A stretch of DNA of 64,000 bases, taken from contig OX439137.1 of the NCBI GenBank assembly GCA_949318235.1, positions 6,764,372 to 6,828,371 on the forward strand, read 5' to 3'. Below the pieces are notes generated by a model, which was not told where the DNA came from, did not search any database, and saw only the letters and a program-made list of their open reading frames with translations. Both the position numbers and the translations under genes were made by a program. Of this stretch, positions 53,285-64,000 are shown piece by piece. Positions within the stretch are counted from its first letter, which is position 1. Every line of letters starts with the position of its first letter. Origin of the DNA: Ecdyonurus torrentis. Taxonomy: Eukaryota; Arthropoda; Insecta; Ephemeroptera; Heptageniidae.

Positions 53285-54486
53285 GAATGTTAAGCCAGTA
53301 CCACCCATTTATAAAAAGTGCGTAGGAAAGGCATAATGTCATTCTTACTGTTTATATTTATTATTTTTTACTTTGCGAAGTTGGCCTAGATTTTAAAAAT
53401 TAAATTTATTTATTCCTACTTAACATTTGATTGCTCATAAATATCATAAAAGTTAATAAAAATCTATGAAAATCATTTTCAAGTGTGATATCTTCAATAT
53501 ATAATTTTTAATTCTGACAAGCGTAAAATTTGACGTCTTCTATTTGATCCGATGATTTATTTAAATCATTCAGTATCTTAAAATTTAATCAAAGAATTTT
53601 TGTTATGTTATGTGTCTTATAATAACCATAGATAATAGAGAGCCTACAATTTATTTTAAATACATAAAATTAATATAAAGAAACTTTCAGTTTTATTATA
53701 AAAATTGATAACTTAAAACAATTTTAAATTCAGTTTTACGTAGGATACATTTAGTTCCAAAACGAATATTTGACTCCACAATTTAAACGAATAGAAGAGC
53801 TTTTTTAAAAAAAGTGTTGTTTACAAAATTTACTTTAAATAAGCTTGGATTTTTCAGACACGAAAAAATACACATGTTTTTATTTTACCGTTTAAATTCA
53901 CATACAACTTTTAATTCTTATAAAATGTTAAAAATTTAGCGCAAGTTTTTGAATGGTTGTACATTTTTTTTTTACAATCGTGTATAGGTATTAAACATGG
54001 CTCTAAAGCAGGAATTAATTTTTTTTTGGGTCTGATTTATTAAGATACTCCCATATAATGAATTCCATCACATATTTTATTTTGTTTAAAAAAACACTGC
54101 CCTCTCTAGTGGTTATGACGAAGATTTTTCAATTTGATTAACCAGATGAGAACAATGGTATATCATTTGATTTTTTTAATGCCTAGTCATCATATATGTT
54201 ATAAGAATAACTCCAATATTAATCTATACATATACACTCCACCCACTAAACTTAACCTCATGGGTAACTTTGGAATATTATTATAGTAAAAGAAAAGAAA
54301 AAAAAAAAAAAATAAAAAAAGTTAAACAAAGCAAAATCTTTTTCTCATTTTTTTAAAACTAAAAATGTGAGCTATACCTTCGCGCTTTGTTTTTGTTTGT
54401 GCTTTATTTGAAAGAAATAATTCCAGATTTTTATTGATATATTCAGTTACCCGAAATCCCATGAAAGTCTCTGTCCCAAGACATAA
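53285..54486. other. AT-rich non-coding segment
   Basis: No gene is visible. Contains a poly-A run near 54297-54311 and a slightly less AT-rich patch near 54.1-54.26 kb. Confidence 0.6.
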
Positions 54487-54588
54487 GTCTAAATCAGTGG
54501 CGGATTGAGCGCCGAGATTTCGAGATTATCTCGACGGGCCGCGGCCAAAGAGGGCCGTCGGGCCGTCGTTGATGCAAGTGGCAAGAAA

Positions 54589-54628
<40 letters not shown>

Positions 54629-55062
54629 AGCAAGAGCACGAGCAAGAAGGAAAATTATTGAATTTTATGGGTAGTTTAGAAATTAATATAATTTTAATAA
54701 GATCTTATGGTGATGACTGATGACTGATCCTACAAGATACAGCTTTTAAATAAAAAATAAAACAATCTGAACCCATAGTCTTATGACGTACTTATAGAAA
54801 ACAATTAAATTTATATAAAAATATAATTGTTAGTCATAATAAAAAAGTAATATATGAATATTTTCTATTCTTCCCTCGATATAATTTTTTTTTTCTTATG
54901 TAAAACGAGTGTAAAATTAGCAAGCCACGCCCCCTTTTTCGTAAAATTTTCGCCTGCGGCACGGTGCTGGGGGGCTTTGCCCCCCAGACCCCCCAGTGAG
55001 TGGGGGCCGTCTCTTTAGTAACTCGAAGGGCCGTGGAGGCTCAATCCGCCCCTGGTCTAAAT
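54487..55062. mobile_element. hAT-type non-autonomous transposon with 8-bp target duplication
   Basis: The element 54495-55054 (560 bp) has terminal inverted repeats CAGTGGCGGATTGAGC and (reverse complement of the right end) CAGGGGCGGATTGAGC, one mismatch in 16. It is flanked by the exact 8-bp duplication GTCTAAAT (54487-54494, 55055-55062). The CAG-GGCGG start and 8-bp duplication are hallmarks of the hAT superfamily. The subterminal parts are GC-rich (GACGGGCCGCGG, GGGGGGCTTTGCCCCCCAG). The middle is AT-rich with A32 (54592-54623). A 71-codon frame inside (54505-54720) runs through the A tract and is not a transposase, so this is an internally deleted derivative. Confidence 0.93.
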
Positions 55063-55147
55063 TATATTTGAAAGGAACCCAATGCAAAAATATATTCTGT
55101 CAATTCAACATCAATACTTACAGAAGTGCGTAATGATTATTGTTGAT

Positions 55148-55492
55148 TTTCTTTAATATATTTAAAGGCATAGAAAACATGAAACAACATGTTATTTTTA
55201 ATCATGATTAAACACAAATTTGATATACAAAACTGATGGTACTTTTTACCAGAATCTAAATGTAGACCCACGAGAGAGCGTGAAAAAACTGTTAAGTATA
55301 TAAAATATGCAATTTTCATGAATATTTCTGTTTATGACGTCCGAAACAGGCAAAAACTAGCATGAAAATGTTGTGCGGGTTGCATATATTGAAATTTTCT
55401 GATCACTGCAACAGCGGATTTTGAGACCCATTAATGTTATTTATGTAAGTCCAATCAAGTATTTTGTGATGTAAATGCTTATGTTTTCATGT
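55148..55492. repeat. Dispersed repeat, family J copy 2
   Basis: Collinear with 27817-28156 in the same orientation: AGGCATAGAAAACATG, AACAACATG, CAAAACTGATGG, TTTTTACCAGAATCTAAATG, GAGAGCGTGAAAAAACTGT, GCGGGTTGCATA, TTTTCTGATCACTGC, ATGTTATTTATGTAAGT. The CRE position here reads TGACGTCC. No coding frame. Confidence 0.68.
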
Positions 55493-56559
55493 TATCTATA
55501 TGCTTTTAAAGAATTTTAAACATTGGTAAAGAATGCTTAGATCCCCCCCCCCCCCCAAAAAAAAAGACAAAAGTGATTCATTATTAATTCATTATTGAAT
55601 ATTTATATTTTTCGCTATTACGCCATAGAAAATTATGTTCAATTATATTACATGTATTTGTATATTTATTTATTAGTATAATGACAAGACCAACGCTTGT
55701 TGAAACTATTAACTGTCATTATGATACTGTTTCAATACAGTTTATTACTTTTTTTTTTAATAATATATTTTTGAAATCATTGTAATACTTTTGCGACTTG
55801 GAGTATATAGAAAAACGTTTCATATATATTACAATACCAGACTTATAATGATCACATTCGTTTTTCCCATATAATTGAACAAAGAACTATAAGTTTGCAA
55901 GAATAATTTCTAATTAATCCTCAAGTACTATAGAAAAAAATATATATTATATAGCGATAGAATTATTATAAGCACGCTCTCTCTCTATTTTATATATTTG
56001 TGTTATATATAAATGACTCATATATGCTGCAGTGTTGGAAAAAAAAACAAAGATTAAAATTATCATTATTACACTAGATTTCCATGCTAAGATACAATTA
56101 CATAGAAAATTTGTATTAAAATATTATTTTCAGAATTCTAACTCCGTGTTAAAGTGTTATCTTACTCATTTTTTTTATTATAATTAGCATATAGGATATA
56201 TCAATATATAGGTGAACAAATTTAAGAATACAATATAAAAAAAAGTTGGTATAATTATATAATATGTATTTTTGTTATATATAGAAATAGGTGAATATTA
56301 TATGTGAGTGCGTTATCTTGCAGGGTTATATAGAGGAAGGGTGAGTGGCAATCAGTTGATCAAAAAAGTAATTGGGGGAGGGGGGGGGGGGGCAACACTT
56401 GAAGATCAAGAGAAACCCAAATATACATACCAGACGAAAAAAATACCAGAAAAAAAAAATCGAAAAATTTCTATATATTTTAGAGCATTATAAATATTGC
56501 TATTTTGGCTTCCCTTTGATGGGTAATTTTAAAACTGGAGGAGTGTACAACATAAGTAA
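55493..56559. other. AT-rich non-coding segment with C and G runs
   Basis: Poly-C at 55543-55556 is followed by poly-A. A G-rich run is at 56374-56392. Two overlapping frames at 56308-56563 exist only across the G run. No gene is visible. Confidence 0.6.
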
Positions 56560-56960
56560 TTAATATGCTATATAATACAACTTAACTGTATGCTATGTAT
56601 AGTATTAATCAGTATTATTATTATACAATATAGTATAAATTTTGATCTTATGCATGTTACTGCATTAACCTGTAGTATTATATTTTTTTATATATTATTA
56701 CGTATTTATTTTTGTCCATGCATGTGAAACAAGAAATTATTCGTTATTTATGCTGCATTTATGCCATCATTGCATAAATAATTCTAAATTTTATCAGCAT
56801 AAATAATTGTCCTGTAAAATATAAGATTTATGCTCTGCATGTAACATACTATGTATATTATAGTATATAGCATAAATGAACAAATGATGCTGAAAATGAG
56901 CTAATATACGTTTATTTTTCTCCATATACTCGTATATGTATTGAAATTGGTCTCACCATG
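56560..56960. repeat. AT-rich palindromic dispersed repeats, family I (probably two copies)
   Basis: The longest stretch of the family. TATTATTACGTATTTATTTTTGTCCATG (56694-56720) is the near-exact reverse complement of 1307-1334. Further on come TTTATGCTGCATTTATGCC, GCATAAATAATTC, CAGCATAAATAATTG, TATAGCATAAATGAAC and a second end, ACGTTTATTTTTCTCC. The two ends suggest two units. Confidence 0.55.
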
Positions 56961-58025
56961 CCAATTTTTAGCCTACGTGTGAATTTGAATTCTTAAAACC
57001 TTCATTATTTAATTGTTTCGTCCTCCATACGAGCTGTATACTTTTATGTTTAAATACAAATAAAAAACTGAATACACAAAAATTGATAGAGTAAATAGCG
57101 TTAGATAATCAAAATCTAAACCCCCATAAGAATATTATAAGTCTTGTATATAAAGTAAAACAACAAAGGTGTGAGTATAAAAAGAGTTAACTTCCGGTTA
57201 TCTAATTTTATTTAAATTATATTAAAGTTCTCGTGTTAAACTGTGGTTTTTTAAATCGAATCATATATAATATAAAGCCCAGGTGGTATAGGATATTATC
57301 ATATAATATTATATACTCCTAAACTATATTTATTATTTGTTTATTTCTTATCTTTCATTAATTATCATATATCAATAATATGTAAATGAAGAAAGGGGGA
57401 AGTTATTTTGTTAACGTGCGACAAATTTTTTTCTAAATTATATTGATAGATGACTTTTAATATTATATAAAACACTAGAGAGAGAGAAAATTTATTATTT
57501 TGTAAACTGATTTAAAGATTGGGAGAATTTTAATTTAGTACCAGGTTATTGTTTTATCTTTTTATTTTATTAAATTTAAACTGCTTTTGATTTTCTAGGT
57601 TTATTATGTGTATATAAGCTTCAAGGACTTAGTTTTTTTTAATTTTTTTCTTCAAATTATGCTATTCAACATATTATAGCTATGTTGTTTCAACTGCATA
57701 ATGTATTGTTGTTGTTGGACGGCTATACCTCTTTAGCATGTTCGAATTAGTGACTTTTTAGTAGAGATTTATTTCTCTATTTGTAAAAAGTAAGTTTGCA
57801 GAGTTTTTATAGTGTCTATACTTTCATTGTTCATTTTATTTCTTTATGTTTCATTTTTTTAATTTTTTTTAAATTTACTAATTCATAAAGTTATATAATA
57901 TTTATTTTTGAATATGTATATATAGTATCCATTTATTCATTATTTTAACTACTTTTTTGATTACATATTATAGTATTTATTGATGCGGTTTATATTTATA
58001 ATTGAGGAAACAATTTTGTTTATTT

Positions 58026-58028
<3 letters not shown>
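56961..58028. other. AT-rich non-coding segment
   Basis: Contains a GTTAACTTCCGGTTATC word near 57188 (another CCGGAA-type core) and short GA runs. No gene is visible. Confidence 0.6.

Positions 58029-58073
<45 letters not shown>
58029..58073. repeat. (TC)n microsatellite
   Basis: A 45-bp TC array. A C run (about 58143-58153) follows 70 bp on. Confidence 0.95.
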
Positions 58074-58078
<5 letters not shown>

Positions 58079-58414
58079 AAATTTCAAATCCTTAAAATTA
58101 AAAAATTAGTCGAATTCCAAGTCTATTATTGCTGTTTCTCCTCCCCCCCCCCCTAATTACCATAAAAAAGTTTTAATAGCTATAATCATTAAAATTTAAT
58201 TTCAAACTAAAAATATAAGCGATCTTTTATCCAGTGTGAAAATTTAATATATATAGATTACGTTAAACTCAATGTCAAATTTACGTATATATATATAAAG
58301 TAAATCAATATTTTTTGAAATAACTATTTGTATATATGTGCGTGAATAACTTCAATATTCAACCCTTTTTTTTAGTATATAGTTTGCCAGTGCAGTTTTA
58401 GCTACCTGTTGCCC

Positions 58415-58532
<118 letters not shown>

Positions 58533-59624
58533 ATACTTTGCTACAGTATACATTGCAACTTTGTCTATACAATATACTGTGTGTTTGTGTACCATACCAC
58601 ACAGACAACACAAACGTTTAGGGGTCACTTTTGCACACAGTAAGGTGGTAAGGGGGGGTGTGGTGAAGGTTCTAGTTTCATGTTATATAGGGGAGGCAAT
58701 GTGATGTCCACCCTAATCTTACAATAGAGTAAAAAGGGAGAGAGAGAGAGATCATAGGTGTACACTGACCAAGAAGGAAACTACTTTTCATCGCCTTTTT
58801 TTAGGGGGTGGGGGGAGAGAGGGAGAAATCGATCTAGTTTCCATATAGTTTATTTGTGTATACTGCACTTTTATATGCATGTTTATTCAATAGATAAGAA
58901 AAGGGGTTGAGTTTTTGATAAAAAAGAAATTTGTCCTTTTTATAATATGGTTTGTGGAAGTGTTGACTGGTTTGTGTAAAAAAAAAAAAGAGATGAATAT
59001 TAAAAAGGTTTCTTGAATATTTAAATTGTATTTAAAGTTTGTTTAAATTTCTTGTTTATTTTGAATATTATACTGTCGTTTGAAAATTTGTTTTATACCG
59101 CATGAAAACGTTCCGATACGAGAGAACGAGAACAAAATTATTGAAATTAACTTGGTGGTCATTTAGGCTTAAAAATTCATGCTTGTTGTTGTTGTTGTTT
59201 GAGAATATAGTTTATAGCAACACATTTCTGCGTTTACATATAACTCCTGATGAGCTGAACACAGAAAATAAAAATCATGTGTGTATTGAACACCAGAATT
59301 TGTCATTGATTTATAGTTTGTTTTTATTGATATAATATGATACGATACTCTTTTAATATGAAGGTATATGGTTGTACTAATTTTGATATAACCCTATTTG
59401 GTATTTGGTTAAACGCAGTTCCATCATAATTAAAACTACACACATATATAGAAGTGTAAATAATATTGGTTATAGCATTTAGATTAGCATTATTATAGTT
59501 GAAAATATTTCTGAAGCTAAAAGCTGTTAAATTAGTTTTAAAAATTATGATACAAACTTAAATTGTGTATATAACCACTTTGTAATTATTTCAACAATTA
59601 AAAGAAATGTATATACTTGAGCAC
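58533..59624. other. Non-coding segment, G-rich at left
   Basis: 58.62-58.83 kb has G-rich plus-strand runs (AAGGGGGGGTGTGG, AGGGGGTGGGGGGAGAG). A 77-codon frame at 59102-59335 has mixed composition, but I recognise no domain and there is no supporting context. Confidence 0.5.
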
Positions 59625-59657
59625 GAGAGAGAGAGAGAGAAAGAGAGACAGTGAGAC

Positions 59658-59731
<74 letters not shown>
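59625..59731. repeat. (GA)n microsatellite, ~107 bp
   Basis: A degenerate GA/GACA start grades into an uninterrupted GA array. Confidence 0.95.
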
Positions 59732-59733
<2 letters not shown>

Positions 59734-60021
59734 AAAGATAAAATTTGTAACGTATGTGCAAATATTATTAGTTGTGTCATTAAATCTTGATATATATAAT
59801 TATAAAACATAGATGTTGAAACATAAAAATTGCTGCTTAACATGACTCTTATAACCACTTTACTTTTTTAGCTTTAAATATATTTATAGAGATTGAATGG
59901 GGAGATTTGTTACACGCAAAACATTATGCGAGACCATTTTTATATATAAATATAGTATATAAATATAATATGAAATTGAAATTACTTTGCCTTTTTTTGA
60001 ATTAAAATTATTGTATCATAC

Positions 60022-60079
<58 letters not shown>

Positions 60080-60808
60080 GTTGAGTATGAATTTTCCTGT
60101 ATATTTAACAGTACTTGTTTACAATACAAATTTTATAGTTACAGCTTTAAAAGTGGCAAAATAACTTTATTTGATATTAATTGAATATAGTTTTGTTATG
60201 CGTTATAGATTAGAGTATAGATTGATTATAGGAAAGGAGTTATAGAAAGCGAAATATCTCCCGATAATATCATCTCCAATCATCCAATATCTCCAATCAT
60301 TGATTCCATTATCAAATTTGATATATATCATTTTAAACCTTATCGTTTAAGCTACCCAAGTGCAGAAGTGCATTTTTACTTTTGAAAAAAGAAGGAAAAG
60401 AATTGTTATAATATAGAATTTGGATGTAAATTCCGCAAGTAATTCAAAAAAAAAATTTAATGCCAATACACCATAATATTTAAATAAGTTCATCTTCATG
60501 GTTTTCGGTTGCAAAGTATAAAATGATCAATTATTAATCACCATTCAACACGTCTTCTTAATAATATGCATTTCATAGTACTGTATTATATAGCTTGAAA
60601 ATTGAATAAGTTATTTTGGCTATAAAATAAAGAATTCTATAAGTTTAGTTTATTTCAATTCAATTTTATAACATTCTTATAATAGAAAAAAAAAATCAGC
60701 TATTGAATTATCGTTTTTCAATTATATTGATTACATAAAAAAATTCTAATTACGTTCGTTTTAGGTCATGGAACTCTTATTCATTGATTACCTTTATTTT
60801 TTTTTTAA

Positions 60809-60845
<37 letters not shown>

Positions 60846-61273
60846 TCAATATTAGGCATAGAAAGGAAAGAATAATCAGATATAGAAGCACGACCATTGA
60901 ATTATCAAATTCTATACAAAAGACTTACTGTATTCAAGACAAAAAAAAAAAAAAAAAAAAAAAAGTAAATTAATGTTGATAAAAAGAACACTGTAATCAA
61001 TGTATAATAATTTAAGATTATATATTTTTTTTTTATTGAATTTTTGTAAAATATGTACAGTCGGTATTAAGTAAGAATGAAGTTTATACCGGAAGTAAAG
61101 TTAACGTTAATTTATATGCATAACAATGCACTTGTCCATTTTATAATAAATACGTTTACGTATACGCGCCTATGTTGAAATTTTGATTTGCATAGTGATT
61201 TAGTTTATATGCATGATTTTTAATTTTAGAGTTTAAGCAGGAAAAAAATTATATTTTTAATTTTTTTTTTACA

Positions 61274-61278
<5 letters not shown>
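59732..61278. other. AT-rich non-coding segment with A55
   Basis: A55 at 60023-60077 is the longest homopolymer in the window. T24 lies near 60817-60840 and A24 near 60941-60964. No gene is visible. Confidence 0.7.
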
Positions 61279-63886
<2,608 letters not shown>

Positions 63887-63904
63887 GCTAAAATATGTAC
63901 ATAT

Positions 63905-64000
63905 GACCACGATATAAATTTTTACTATTCAAAAACTAGCGCTAAATTTTCAATGTTATTCTTATGAGAAAAACACGCGTTGGATTTAAATGGCAAAATA
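63905..64000. repeat. Dispersed repeat M copy 2, unoccupied site, cut by window end
   Basis: TTTACTATTCAAAAACTAG, GCTAAATTTTCAATGTTATTC, TTATGAGAAAAACACGCG and TTGGATTTAAATGGC align with 40609-40832 but lack the 110-bp MITE. The copy continues past the window end. Confidence 0.7.

Noticed and set aside
54505..54720. 71-codon basic frame within the hAT element
   Set aside because: It runs through the A32 tract as poly-lysine, has no transposase motif, and overlaps the terminal repeat.
59102..59335. 77-codon frame with relatively mixed composition
   Set aside because: No motif, promoter, splice context or repeat support. Possible by chance in 64 kb.

Overview
The window looks like non-coding DNA from a very AT-rich metazoan nuclear genome. 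Features pointing to a eukaryote, probably an invertebrate, are long GA/CT dinucleotide arrays (about twenty of roughly 40 bp or more), homopolymer A/T runs of 30-55 bp, a 5'-truncated non-LTR retrotransposon, many short inverted-repeat transposons with recognisable target-site duplications, and metazoan-style splice and promoter motifs. No species can be assigned from the sequence. I found no intact protein-coding gene, tRNA, rRNA or CRISPR array. Nearly all open frames over 60 codons are read-throughs of GA/CT arrays, poly-A/T runs or AT-rich sequence. The one frame with recognisable protein homology is the C-terminal piece of a reverse-transcriptase ORF at 14415-14831 (minus).

Layout. 1-11.6 kb: AT-rich sequence with two members of one TA-flanked MITE family (2470-2761, 9103-9381), an AT-rich dispersed family built on TAGCATAAATAATTATGCTA, and a cluster of three TGACGTCA sites at 6503-6632. 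11.6-17.2 kb: a near-palindromic element (12152-12317), a TA-flanked MITE (12679-12816), the LINE remnant (14221-14831), an unclassified GC-richer repeat (15521-15840) and a 37-unit TGAT array. 17-26 kb: mostly simple sequence plus two copies of a second MITE family, called G here (19615-19920, 25204-25513). 26.58-27.06 kb: a promoter-like island with two CCAAT boxes 31 bp apart. 27.8-33.7 kb: a dispersed repeat J, a short hairpin element, two more G copies and repeat family H. 38.8-43.4 kb: a splice acceptor fused to a splice donor (38774-38815), a MULE-like MITE nested in another MITE (39387-39753), a foldback MITE with an unoccupied paralogous site at the window end, two more G copies, and a candidate promoter/first exon (42046-42346). 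46.9-55.5 kb: a second nested-family MITE, the second large palindrome (48855-49022), family H, a minus-strand G copy, a G-quadruplex/AP-1 tract and a hAT MITE with an exact 8-bp duplication. 55.5-64 kb: AT-rich repeats and GA arrays.

Main interpretation: this is an intron or intergenic region largely built from families of non-autonomous transposons. At least seven G copies share one consensus, and four of them carry an intact palindromic TGACGTCA (CRE/bZIP) site, so the family could be spreading regulatory sites. The best host-function candidates are the ratchet-like splice site at 38.8 kb, the tandem CCAAT island at 26.8 kb and the pyrimidine-rich region ending in a consensus donor at 42.3 kb. 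All assignments come from reading the sequence by eye. No search, alignment or folding program was run.
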